A stretch of 64,000 nucleotides of DNA from contig JAJEKV010000003.1 in NCBI GenBank assembly GCA_021234155.1, forward strand, positions 34,457,166-34,521,165, in the 5' to 3' direction. Within the stretch, counting starts at the first letter, position 1. Each line of letters begins with the position of its first letter. Shown here one piece after another: positions 1-10,999 of this stretch. Below the pieces are notes generated by a model. The model made no database searches. It was given only the letters and a program-made list of their open reading frames with translations, and had not been told where the DNA came from. This DNA comes from Isoetes taiwanensis (Eukaryota > Streptophyta > Lycopodiopsida > Isoetales > Isoetaceae). Made by a program: the position numbers and the translations under genes.

Positions 1-244
1 CAAGATGTTTGTTTGGCTGTCCATAAACCTCCCTTTGTTACGGCACACAAAACGTAAATACCGCCATCGCCTCCTAGCACCAGCTCGCCTTCTCTCTCAA
101 TGTGTTAGGGTTTTGGAGAACCGCCTTGAAGCCATATCGAAAGGAGATGGAACAAAATCGTGGCCGTCTTGGCCGAAATGATCCACGCCGTCCCGATTTA
201 GGGCGATGCACAACGGACAAACACTATAATTTTATAATATAGGA
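1..244 (-). mobile_element. Helitron 5' terminal region, cut by window edge
   Basis: This stretch matches 21244-21497 almost base for base with small indels. That region is the 5' part of the complete Helitron at 18624-21497. Read on the minus strand, the element starts TCCTATATTATAAAATT at 244 and is followed on the plus strand by T, which fits insertion between A and T. The host sequence after 244 (TTAAAG, then about 150 bases) recurs without an insertion at 1068-1205. The rest of the element lies outside the window. Confidence 0.75.
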
Positions 245-405
245 TTAAAGAAAATTTAATAGTTTTTGTAAGACAATGCTATCCAAAGGTGTGCTTACTC
301 CCATGGAGATCCTCAAGCCATCTTTAAGGTACTTGTAAGGGTGCCCAGCGTTGCTGAGCATAGGCGGAGAACTTGTAAATGACATGAGAGAATATAATAT
401 TATAC
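245..405. repeat. Direct repeat, copy 1 (pair with 1068-1205)
   Basis: About 150 bases recur at 1068-1205 in the same orientation. The two copies bracket the LINE fragment at 433-1068. Copy 1 holds a fuller Helitron 3' end remnant (332-360) than copy 2, so the copies differ mainly at that spot. Confidence 0.75.
332..360 (-). mobile_element. Helitron 3' end remnant
   Basis: On the plus strand CTTGTAAGG is followed by the imperfect hairpin GCCCAGCGTTGCTGAGC. This is the reverse complement of the Helitron 3' end seen intact at 12507-12535, with CTAG changed to CTTG. Only about 40 bases of element remain before host-like sequence resumes. At 1152 an even shorter scrap (CTAGTAAGGGTGC) stands at the equivalent position. 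Confidence 0.6.
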
Positions 406-432
406 TTCATATTATTATATAATATTATTATT

Positions 433-1068
433 GCATGCGCCCACTATTATCATATTCTCTGTCGTATGCTTCGCCAAATTTTTGCCTGCCATGAGAGAAA
501 CTTTATAGTTGAAGGTGGCTATAATTCTTCTGTGGTCTATTGGTTTTTGCCCCATTGCTACATCACCTTCCAACAGCACCAGAGTGCTACTGTAATCAGG
601 GAGTCCATCACTTTAGTACATTTGATCATTGCAATCCGTGGCCATTGCATGTCATTGATCGAAGCCAAAACTGATTGATACGGGGGCAGAAGAGCATATG
701 GTCGATGCTCTCTGCTTCAGAACATCCTAACGGGCAGCCCACAGTTTTCCTTTTGTATAAACGGGTGAGAGTTGGCAATCCTTCCTTCCATATCTTTTTG
801 GAGCACCAGGAGTTCTAGCAGTGCACTAGCTGAGGTAAAAGTTCGTCCTGATCCAGCCCCAAACTCCCTTTTACTTTAAATGGTTCTCTGACTAGCATTA
901 ACTTGTACAGAGTTTTGACCTTGTAACCCTTGCACTCCATGCCTTTCTCATCTTTTAAGATCCATGTCTCTGTTGTTCCAAGGGTTCCTGACACCACATC
1001 TATCCTTCTGATAATTGTCTTGTACAGCCTTCTATTTGTGAATGTGTCTTCCACTTTATTCTTTATTA
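433..1068 (-). pseudogene. LINE (L1-type) ORF2 C-terminal fragment with zf-RVT region
   Basis: The minus strand encodes part of a LINE ORF2 after the reverse transcriptase, ending in the zf-RVT zinc-binding region. The 815-1068 part encodes residues such as RRIDVVSGTLGTTETWILK, which are also encoded at 21861-22415. The fragment is about 70-95 percent similar to the longer LINE copy at 21498-23542 and has indels and a deletion relative to it (about 770-800). It cannot encode a working protein. It is flanked by the direct repeats at 245-405 and 1068-1205. Confidence 0.8.
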
Positions 1069-1205
1069 AAGAATTTAATAGTTTTCGTAAGACAATGGTA
1101 TCCAAAGGTGTGCTTACTCCCATGGAGATCCTCAAGCCATCTTAAAGATACTAGTAAGGGTGCGAGAAATTGTAAATGACATGAGAGAATATAATATTAT
1201 ACTTC
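1068..1205. repeat. Direct repeat, copy 2 (pair with 245-405)
   Basis: This is the second copy of the repeat described at 245-405. It contains CTAGTAAGGGTGC at 1152, a stub of a Helitron 3' terminus whose hairpin has been lost. Confidence 0.7.
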
Positions 1206-1901
1206 ACAAAGTTTCTCTTGGGTATATTTTTTATCTTCCTTTTCTTAGTGGTTTTTAGATATTATTGATATGTAGTTGTCATGACCTGAACAAAATTTTT
1301 TGAAGCAATATATATTTCCAAAACAACGGTGAGCATCATTATCCATAAAAAATTGCATCATGAGCGTCAAGATTGAAGAGACATAAAAGCGTGGAATTTG
1401 GCATTTTGGGATGTTATATACAATGTTGCTAACAAAATAAAGAGGTTTCTAGTAGAAAACGATAAAAGAAAACAAGGTCTTTCACAAGATGGGGTTGCCC
1501 TCCCGGTTTCTTGGGTGAAGTGGCCTAAATATAACCTGCGTGAAGTGTGAGAAGCACCCTTGCATAGATAAAAAATAAACGGATGAAAATTTGACCTAGC
1601 ATACGACGCACCATTACCATACAATTTATAATTACCATACAATTTATAATTACTTAAAGGTTTTACAAAGCATATCCCATATATGAGTTGTGCTCCTATA
1701 CAACAATATATACATACTCTAGAGTACAATGCATTTGCACATGGATACAACTCTAATGGTTAGGAATAGAAAGTATTTGACTAGTCTCACCAATGATCTT
1801 AGCACCACATACATTGATTATGACAAAAACCTACCATCGGTTGGGAGACGTGGGTGGGTGCAAGTCCCACCAACCTTGCCTTCAAAAAAAAAAAAAAAAA
1901 A
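1196..1901. repeat. Duplicated block with Helitron empty site
   Basis: This block matches 8672-8755 joined directly to 12536-13171. The join corresponds to position 1261/1262, where the text reads TTTTTAGATA then TTATTGATATG without a gap. In the other copy a 3780-base Helitron sits at exactly that point, so this is a paralogous pre-insertion site. The block ends in a run of about 18 A. A 127-codon open frame on its minus strand (1367-1750) is conserved in both copies, but frame-changing differences between the copies make coding unlikely. Confidence 0.85.
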
Positions 1902-1902
1902 A
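1735..1902 (+). mobile_element. SINE-like retroposon end with poly(A) tail
   Basis: ACTCTAATGGTTAGG near 1750 resembles a tRNA A box. GGTGCAAGTCCCACC near 1862 resembles a B box. The sequence ends in poly(A) at 1885-1902. The box spacing of about 110 bases is wider than in a tRNA, so this is a weak SINE call. It recurs at 13006-13171 with a different 3' flank, and the poly(A) marks the junction there too. Confidence 0.4.
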
Positions 1903-2879
1903 CTAGTCAAAAGCACGTTTGATTACTTTGCATAGCAAATTGCAAGATTTGGAGTCATACATTGGATTGGACGTGATGTGTAGTTTCTCTTCTCTGCAAT
2001 CACATTTGAAATTCAATGATCATGTTCTAAAGCACAACAATTACGGATAACTCATGCACCAATCATTTAAATTGGAATATCTTTCTGGAGAATGAAAAGA
2101 GAACGTAATACTTACTTTCACATCAAAGGTCCTGAAGCTTTGCTTGTAAAAAGACGTTGATGGCATGCCTATATTTTATCTGCCACTGTCACTCATTATG
2201 CCATTAGCACAATCTACTTCGTTCTATGTGTAAAGGGCACCAATGAAAGCAAGCAAGCATACATCCCACTCATATTGCGAGGTCCTTTTATTGCCTGCAA
2301 ATTTTTAGACTAGGCAATAAGGACATTTTGAAAGAGGAACTTTTTCCCAAAGAGCTTGCGTAAGAATTTCCTCATCTGATTTCTTGCATTGGTGAATGGC
2401 ATCAGATGCCAACGAAGCTTTAGTTTGATCTATTTCCCCGCATGATCGACTTAACATTAACCGTAAAAATCCGAATTTTTAACGAGCAAATCATCCTTAA
2501 ATGACTCTATAATGCTAAATGCCTGCAATTATGCATCCGAGAGAGCTTACTAAACAACTATCTAAGAGATCTTATACACACATGAAAGAAAAAAGCACCC
2601 TCATGCATACGGGCCTTTTTGGGTTTACGATGGGTTGTAGAAGGTAATCCAAGTGTCCGTGAGTGAAGTTGGCTATGCATGAACCTCGCTTTGAAAGCAA
2701 AAGATCTACGCCCCCCAAAATCGCCAACATGACAACATCATCCCCGCAAAACAAAAGCATGGGTAAGACAAGACCTTGGGCCCACCGGCACCAAAGGATA
2801 CCTTCGCAACCACCGCAGTAACCAGTCTTAACACCAACCAAAGCTCACATACCACCAACATAGCCATGTTGGATCCAAG
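1903..2879. other. No supported gene
   Basis: AT-rich single-copy sequence within this window. No open frame here has recognisable motifs. The 2572-2841 minus-strand frame looks like chance. Confidence 0.5.
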
Positions 2880-3010
2880 ACAAACATAAGCCACCAAGGC
2901 TCCAAAATCATACCAGATAGTTCCATATGAACATAAGCCACCAAGGCTTCCAAAACCATAAACCAATAATTCCATAGAAACATAAGCCACCAAGGCTCTA
3001 GCATCATGAT
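2880..3010. repeat. Minisatellite, three 48-49 base units
   Basis: The phrase CATAAGCCACCAAGGCT occurs at about 2884, 2932 and 2981, with related spacer sequence between. The overlapping minus-strand open frames (2706-3161 and 2828-3049) are shadows of this repeat: they repeat the same short peptide and resemble no family I know. Confidence 0.8.
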
Positions 3011-6000
3011 CAGACAAAATATCAGTAGCCAAGAAAGGACATATAGCAAGGGAAAACAGAGAAACTAGAAAGACAAGCTTACATATCAATAGAGGGAAGA
3101 AGGAGGGAGGGTGGGAGGGAAGTGCGCTCTGGCAAATTCCAAAAATGGAGATGCGAAACAAAGCGCTGATGCAAAGAACCTAAAAGGCACGCTACTAATA
3201 ATAAGGGTCCGGCAGCTTGCCAATCGTTGATTATATCCCTTAGTTTAGAAGTCCATTTACCATCTATTCGTTGAAAAACGAAGGTAAATGTGACTTCTAG
3301 AGCTAAGAAACAAGATGGACAACATGGCCTTTTTGGGCTACTCCATAACTAGAAACATGCCGATAAAGAGGCAGAGGGCAAGAGAATACCATTTTGAAGT
3401 CTTCGATGGCAACAACGGAAACAGATTTGGATCAAGGTCAAGACCCAAAACACGGTGTGATGTAAAAGTCGCCCCTTTACACTTAAACATTCATAATCAT
3501 TTTAAAACCCAAACACTTTCGAACTACACACTTTAGGCATAAGACCCACGTGACCATATGACAATGCGATAAAATTGCAGATTAAAGATAAACAAACCAA
3601 ACAAGATAAGGTAATAAACTAGAGGTAGGACAAGCTAGATAGATAGACAACTGAAAAATATTATTTAAAGAAGTTAGGTTATAGCCAAATGGTGCATATG
3701 GAAAAAGGAACAATCGATGAAATCCAAACTTCTAGCTTCTAATATTGAGAACAACCTTGGCACGTGCTTTCTCAGGTAGTGACAGACTATTGCTAGCAAC
3801 CAAAGGTTGAGGCACAAAGGGATGAAAGACTAAAATGAAAAATGATGATATGGTTAGAAAAAATAGGATAGGCAAAAGGAGATAGGGCTAGGCTGATTGG
3901 TGGGATCACCAAGACCGTGCAAAGAAGAGGGGTGCATGATTTACAATGCAACAGAAATGACACCTAGATGGTAATCTCCACAAAATCAATATAATTTCCT
4001 AACGATAGCATCTTTAGTAAAACATTATAATACAACCAATTCTCCAACAAATCTCGAGAGCTATGGTTAACACCAACTCACTAGAGGTATAATGGTCAAG
4101 CAAAACTATCTGCCAGCTATGAAGAATCGTGAAGAACATGAACAAGGGTGAGAAAGTGCATTTCATATGCATTACAAGCAGAGGATACGTTAGTTGCAAG
4201 GGAAAACATATAAAGGGTACAAAGATGACAATAAAAGATGTTGTAAAAGCAAAGCAAGGATATCAAACAGGGTATTAACACAGGTCTAAAGCTATAAATA
4301 CACCACAAATACTACTAGATACAAGAAGTCCATATATGGCAGACGCAACTAGAATTCAACCTCTCTTCAAATATGGCAACTTGTCCTAGTTCACGATTTT
4401 GTAGAAGTTGTAAAAGGTTACAGAAAATAATCAAACAAAGAAAATAAGGATTAATCTCACCTAAGATTGTAATTCCTACCACTATCTTTCATTACAATTC
4501 TATCTTCAAAACAAATGTCCACTACATGCAATCTCTTCAATATGTAATCTTGTAGAGGCAACTATTAGAGGAAGGAGAGACTTAAAAACACAAGAAGCTT
4601 GAATAAGATATTAAAGTACGAGCTGGAAGAACTACAATGGCGTTAACATTGTTTAACCACCATGTTATTAATTGGAAAGCATGTTTTTAAAAGAAAAATC
4701 AACGTAATATCGTTGCAATTTTAATATTGACCCTCAAAACAAATCTAAGCAATTCTTTAAATGCAAACTCTTCAACACAACAAATTCTATGAGAATGCTA
4801 GCAAAGGTAAAGGCCAGGGCTATGTAGGTTGGATACAACCACAATAACAGATAATAAGTCAATTTAACAAGTATGGCTAAAAACGTCTAATAAAAGTTAC
4901 TTCTAATTAAATAAATGCTAAAACGTATCCCATGGGCGGAGTGAAAACGTAGAGGAACAATTGACTAATATATATTTCCAACCCGATAGAGCAAGAATTT
5001 AGACAAACAATTGATCAAGATATATGCTCCCAAAGCGAGGTCTTCAACATTCATTAACTTATTGTCATCAAGACTGCTATATCTTTTACCAAGGATCCCC
5101 ATAAACCTTGAATGATTATCCATAAATGCAAAAACTAGGCAATAGCTTAGAGCCAACTTACCACATCACAACATAAGAGCCCCAATAGACATAAATATAA
5201 GGGATGGTAGAGCAACCACATATGCAACAAGAAAACTTGTTCACTAGAATTATAGATCCAACTCACAGATTATTCAAGTCTAAACTAAATTGAAAGTTCT
5301 ATCCACCATCAACTATGACCAAAGATTCAATCAGCTCCTAGAGACTCAATGGAGAAACCACTTGGAACCTCACAAAGTTTGCCTTGCAATTTCTGTTCTA
5401 TACTATCAGGGCCAAGAGAATTCCGTGAGTAACTAGCTGATTTTTTCAACTAATGGAAACAATAATCTATTGCAATTCACTGCAGGAATCCAGAAACTAT
5501 CCATACATTCCTCAAAAGAAGAAGTTGTGCCTCTATAAGCTAATCTTACAGGACCTTAATATTTGCGTACGGATTCAAAAACCTCTGCCGATGTAAACAA
5601 CACTAATAAACTACTTCAAAGAATTCAGAAATGTTTAGCTGCTGTAAAGTAAAGTCCAAGCACCATAAGGAAGAACGATATTCCATAGTTTCAAGGAAAT
5701 ATATGCTGAACCAGAATTTATTTTTGCTTGGATTTCTACTCGGATGCTAGAATGCATGTTTGTCTAGCCTACAACGAGATCACCAAGCTTGCAGCCTTAT
5801 GCGAAGCCAGTGGGTCATGGTAATGGCGAGCTTCTCTAATAATATCTCTCCTGTAAGAGCAGAATCTTCCCCTTTGAAAACTAATTAGACTATCAAATCT
5901 GTGATTATTGGATACAAAAGGTCACCATACCTTAAATTATCACCAAAGTAGAGCAAGTGCTCAAGCTCAAACCATGATTGATAGCATAGAACTAACTGAA

Positions 6001-6742
6001 ACTTAGCACAACACATCATAAAAGCTAAAATAGATGCAAGCAAACAACAAGTGACATCCAAAACAGACCTATACAAGTGTCCGAGTTTCATCAATCTGTG
6101 AAAAAATGAAAGGAAAACATACACCATACACAAAAGAAGTTGAAGAATAACACTCTATAGCAAGATATTGCAAGCCTCAATTTAATAATAGGAGGATCCC
6201 AGAATCCACAAAAAACTATAGTAGAGGTAACAAGGAAAGATATGGCGACGGCAACAAAAGAAAATAACCAGCAATATAAGCTAATTAAACTTATTATAGT
6301 AGAGAAAATAAGACAACAACTTAGCTTATCTGGAATAGCATAGTCCGCCGTCAAATGTCCGCCCGCACTGAGATCTCTTCACAGAGAATGGTGAGCAGCA
6401 TCAAATCTCACAAAACCTGTCAAACTTGTTCGCTGCAAAAAAGTCTTTACTCTTGTAGAGCTGACAAAGGAATTCTTCTCTGCTCGAGCCTGTGGGGAGA
6501 TGATCCCCAAAACAATGGCCACCTTCACTCTTGTAGAGCCAGTCAATACAATACTAGATAAAGTTGTTGTCTGTCATGTCTCGTAGGAATTTGCCCAAAG
6601 AAATTGTCACATGAAGGCAATTGTAATCCTCAAATTCAAACACCAGGTTAAACAAGAATCAGATGTCTGGCAAGAATTGTCCCAAGCACTATGTAATGGA
6701 CACATTCACAAGCACTCACTCTGCAGAAATCTTCATGCTTAC
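3011..6742. other. AT-rich intron-like or intergenic sequence
   Basis: I find no supported coding exon here. It may include introns of the COP1/SPA-type remnant at 6743-6932, which lies on the minus strand, so its downstream exons would fall here. I looked for the next WD40 blades and did not find them. A 40-base segment at 3120-3168 (GCGCTCTGGCAAATTC onward) recurs at 7858-7903. Confidence 0.45.
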
Positions 6743-6932
6743 TGCAATGAAGTTACTTGATCCAGGATTGCACTTGACAGAGCAGATATTTGCTTTCATC
6801 TCCATATTTAAAGCACTAGTTTCTTGTCTTGCGCACCACAATTTTACCTTGCCGTCATCACTTCCAGCATTGTGGAATATGTTCCAGAGAAGCCAACACT
6901 CCATGCTCGTTTTTCATGTTCCTCATATAACT
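6743..6932 (-). pseudogene. COP1/SPA-type WD40 exon (frameshifted)
   Basis: Read on the minus strand, the exon encodes YEEHEKRAWSVGFS, then after a frame change GSDDGKVKLWC and MKANICSVKCNPGSSNFIA. These match the WD40 part of plant COP1 and SPA proteins, which form the light-signalling E3 ubiquitin ligase complex that targets transcription factors in the nucleus. The exon ends at GCA|GTAAGC, a good splice donor at the place where this family has an intron. A small indel between the two blocks shifts the frame. I find no RING, kinase or other WD40 exons, so this is an isolated, broken exon, perhaps carried here by a transposon. COP1 and SPA cannot be told apart from this piece. Confidence 0.75.
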
Positions 6933-8043
6933 TCCTAATATAACTTTCTAATAGTGCCGAACTTATATGTATGAGAGCATCCCACCAACACCAGAACTGT
7001 GAAGCTATAACTCTGGTGACTGCTACCAAAAGAAGCTAAAAGAGAACCAGATTAAAAGCTCCAAACTTTAAAGGAAGGGAACAAGCCAGTTCAAAGGAGA
7101 AAATGGTAGATAACGAGCCCTTGTTTATCACAGGTAACGGACAGGCACCAAATGAGGCAAAGTGTCGTAGCATCCATCCATGGCAGTCAGTCAGAAAATT
7201 TCCACGAATGAAATGGTTGAAGAGCATGCGGAAAAGAAGAAGGATCGCTCCCCTAATACTTCTTACGGCTCAAGAACAGCATAAAAGGAACAACTCAGAT
7301 GCTTGAAGTAACGGCCCTTTTGGGCTTTCCTAGCCAAGATACAAATGAAAATACTGAGAACGATGTAAAATAGGCTGGAGTGGCATTCCTGTGCAACCAA
7401 AATAAGCTGGACCGAACCCTGAGAAACTAAACCATTCTTGAAAACATGCTCTGTGCAACCAGAAAGGCTGGACTCGAACAGTAAGAGATCGACTTGCTCT
7501 TAAAACCAGCCCTTGAAAACCACAAACAAATTGGTCCTGCCCTGCTCTTGCATGAACGACCCTGAACAAATGAAATGACCAAAATTCTTCTCTGGACAAA
7601 ATAACTGCCGATTCAGGCAATACTATCGCGATTGTAAATGCTTGTTGTCCCGCCAGCAATTCCAGAAGGAGCACAGACTGTAAAGAAGTCGTTGTTGGCA
7701 CCCTCGAATATCCATAAAAGACCCAATTGCAAGAGGGAAAGCAAACAACAGAATCGAAAATCGAAAGGGAAAAAATACGGCAAAAAGGCCAGAAGAAGAA
7801 TGGGCAAGATGATCTACGTCAAAACGAGATGATCTCCAAAAATTTCTAGAACAAGTGCGCTCTGGCAAATTCTGGAAATGGAGATGCGAAACAAAGCGCC
7901 CCTGAACACGCTGGAATTTCCATGTATTTTCTTCACCGTAGATGGAATCAAACGGTTGGAATAGCATCCACTTGTAAAAAAATCCCACTTGGCGTCAACG
8001 TGGACACTCTAAAATTGCTTCAAAGTGTCAACTTGTGTTTGTG
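6933..8043. other. No supported gene
   Basis: The long minus-strand frames at 7330-7988 contain no motif I recognise. Several overlap in different frames, which argues against coding. The interval could be the 5' side of the COP1/SPA remnant but holds no matching exon. Confidence 0.4.
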
Positions 8044-8640
8044 CAAACGTGCTAAAAAAAAGACAAACTAAATACAAGAATAAACTAGAATATTCAAGTG
8101 AGCTCGTAAAATAATCAAATGGGAGCAGTAATGTGATGTGCCAACATTCATAAAGTCACGCTTTTGTGGCATAGCTATAGATTAGCCAGAACAAATATCC
8201 AATGACAATATCAACACATATACCACGTATGAATGTCTTAATTTTAAATGCCTTCCTCTTTCCTACAAGATCTTGAAATCTCAAGTTGTCTTGGTTATAT
8301 TTTAAAGCATATGTTATGCCACACATATGCCCATGATCAACTATTCCAACCACGTTTGCACACCCATTTACAGCCTTGTTACGCTTTAAAGACCATGCCA
8401 AATACTACAATATGACATCACGAGAGCATTTTTAGGATCATAAAAAGGAATTTGTTATCACAAAAGCAAATATTTTTTTTTAAATTGATCCAAGTATAGT
8501 GGCAAAAGAAATTGTGTTCTTAGGCCCAAATTAACTTTTGTAATCATGTTTATATTTATCAAATTTATAAGGATTTTATGAAGTTCGTGCTAGCATTATT
8601 CTGGCTTATGAGGAGCAACATATTATAATAGTACTAAAAC
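8044..8640. repeat. Tandemly duplicated segment, copy 1
   Basis: About 590 bases recur at 13156-13733 with few changes. Copy 1 begins at an A-run (CTAAAAAAAAGACAAAC). In copy 2 the same sequence follows the poly(A) that ends the block at 12536-13171. This suggests a tandem duplication of 8044 to about 13170 mediated by the A-runs. The second copy stops at about 13733. Confidence 0.8.
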
Positions 8641-8671
8641 TTTTGTACTTCACAAAGTTTCTACTGGAGTC

Positions 8672-8755
8672 ATAAATTATACTTCACAAAGTTTCTCTTG
8701 GAGTCATAAATTGTTGTATATTTTTTATCTTCCTTTTCTTAGTGGTTTTTAGATA
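8672..8755. repeat. Left half of block split by Helitron (pair with 1196-1261)
   Basis: This matches the sequence just upstream of 1261 and ends AGTGGTTTTTAGATA. It continues at 12536 after the Helitron. It also contains an extra short duplication around ACTTCACAAAGTTTC (8647 and 8682). Confidence 0.8.
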
Positions 8756-9195
8756 TCTTATATTATAATGTTTTAGTGCAAGTAATGGACCACGCCCTAA
8801 TGTGAACGGTTCGGATTGATCTACCCAACGGTGCAGATGATGCCACGTTAAATGCCTTTTTAGCCAAAAAAAAAGCAAAAAAAAGGGGTTTGGACGTATT
8901 ATCCTGCTCTGCTTCGTTGCGTAATACGGTCATTGCTATGGAATAGGTGGACCGTGCACAATGTTTTTGGCCGAACAGCGAGTAGATGGGTGGATCGTGC
9001 ACTGAAGATTTCATCAGTCTCTTCATCTAAACATAAACATGAGGAATTAATAACATATATAATGTTTAGGTTTGCTTCCTATGCGATCATCTTGACGTGC
9101 TGTAATTCTTAACGCACCTTTCGACCCTCATTGGAACTGCTTCAATCTCATATCCATGACTTTATCGCGAGAGCGTAAAAGGTGATGGCTCCAGG

Positions 9196-9684
9196 TTTGG
9201 GTTAATTGGGCGTTCCATTGTTTGCGAGAAATTGAAGGCCTTGAAAACATGTTTTACACCGGTTGGATTTATTGAAGTATATGCTTGGCACTCCAACGGC
9301 AAACGATCTCCGGGGTATGATCCTTTCTTTAATCATAACATGGAATGCTATGATTGGGTATTCTTTGTCACTTACGAGAAATAGGATAGTGCATTGCATG
9401 TTTTGAGCCATTGGTTTTTCAATCTATTTTGATCCGTTAGATAGGCGGTTGTTTTATCCGCTTTTGATTGGGGTTCAGGCTTCCTGATGCACATCCCATG
9501 CATTTCGGTCCTCAAACAACTCTCATTGAATCTGGCCGCTTAAATCATTTGGAGCCGTACTTTAAAAGGGCGGATGTGGGTTAATTGGGTGTTCCATCGT
9601 TTTGCGAAAATTACGTCCCGTGAAACGATCTCCGGGTATGATCCTTTCTTCAATCATAACATGGAATGCTATGATTAGGTATTG
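9196..9684. repeat. Internal direct repeat within the Helitron
   Basis: Two related segments (9196-9360 and 9576-9684) share GGTTAATTGGGYGTTCCAT, CGATCTCCGG and AATCATAACATGGAATGC. The second copy is shorter. Confidence 0.75.
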
Positions 9685-9832
9685 CCGTCCGTTAGAGATG
9701 GCAATATATTATTTTCAAAACATGTGAAGCCAAATGCGGTAACTTTTATTATCATGCTATGCATGTACAAGCTCTAGCAGGTCTAGGAGAAGGCAAGCTC
9801 TTTTGGCCGGGCATCACACGAAGTATAGGCGC

Positions 9833-10989
9833 CTCAAAGCAAAGGCTGCGTTGGACACTTGAACTTCATGGCGCTTTGTAAATTGGGTTGCTTAACTTGG
9901 TGGTTCATAAAGTAAGTATCAAACTGAAATTCATATAATTGCAAGCTTTGAATAGTTGAATCAAATTGCATTCTATGCTTGAAGAGAATCAAGTTGTCTC
10001 ATTCTTTACTTATCCTTCCTTTCCAATTTGTTTCTTTGTGCTCTTGAGTACGTCATATTTTAATCTATCGAAGCAACCCGGTATGCATGATATTATAAGG
10101 ACTCGATCCAAACCCAGGTGTGTAAAAATACAAATTGAAGGAGTTTTTAATTCTTAAATAGATATAAAGGTTAGAGTATGTGAGCGGACTTGGGGACCTG
10201 TAAACAAAATATGAAGTGACTTGGGATTTGTTATAAACAAAGTGCGGATGCAATGAAGCCGAGGCCAATGATTATATGCATCACTCTTACGCTATCGGAT
10301 ATTTGGTATATAATGCGAGCAACTCAAAAAGGAGTTTTGAGTATGATGGAGATGTAAATCTTACTATTTACCATATAAAGAGTCATTTGCAAGAAATGAT
10401 CTTTGTATTTACGCCAATTATACTTCCCATTTTGTATAATGATTTATTATGTTCTATTTGCGTAAATATCTTCTAACAAAATATTTCCCAACAACTCTCA
10501 ATGGTAATTAGGGATTGGCGACATCATGGCCGTTCCTTATTCATTTGTTGTTCATTGGATAATTACGTTGGGCATATGTTTGAAGGAAACCCCAAGCAAC
10601 CCAAAGGCGGGCCCTTTTGGATAATGCTGCATAAGTTACATTCCTAATTTCTTTTAATAAATGTAGAAAATGCTTTTTAGTTTAGAGTAAGGTACGTAAA
10701 TGACATAGTTTTGGTGAAGGGTTTTAATAAGTACATCTCTTTATTAAGTCATTTTATGCATGTTCCAGAGGGACACAAATAATAGAAGCATTGCGATTCT
10801 GATTGAAGTTCGAAGTGACTTCATGAGCAGCTTGAGGTAAGCTATAAAACAGTTGAAAATTTATTCCTCAAGGGATTACTGATTGGTTTGTGAAAACAAT
10901 TTGCCGTTCAAAGGCATTTACAAGTATTGAGGCTCAAGGAAAATATTTGCAAAAGATATTGGAAGAACAACAAAATGAACAAGATTCTT
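9833..10989 (+). pseudogene. Captured MYB-CC (PHR1/PHL-type) transcription factor fragment with introns
   Basis: Four exon pieces are in order. Exon 1 (9833-9911) reads QRLRWTLELH then, after a frame change, RFVNWVA and LGG, followed by GTAAGT; this is the first half of a GARP-type MYB domain. Exon 2 (10319-10392) reads ATQKGVLSMM then LTIYHIKSHLQ, the second half. Exon 3 (about 10790-10836) ends LHEQLE before GTAAGC. Exon 4 (10905-10989) reads VQRHLQ then IEAQGKYLQKILEEQQ, the coiled coil and LHEQLE-linked region that define MYB-CC proteins. Family members bind DNA and many control phosphate-starvation responses. Exon junctions fall where family genes have introns, so the capture was of genomic DNA, not cDNA. 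Stops and frameshifts in several exons make it non-functional. Confidence 0.88.
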
Positions 10990-10999
10990 AGCTCTATCT

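Noticed and set aside
1367-1750. 127-codon minus-strand frame conserved in two copies (also 12641-13021)
   Set aside because: The copies differ by frame-changing indels in the middle and the sequence lies in a retroposon-like block. Similarity reflects recent duplication.
2706-3161. 151-codon minus-strand frame
   Set aside because: It spans a 48-49 base minisatellite and repeats the same peptide. Three overlapping frames are equally open.
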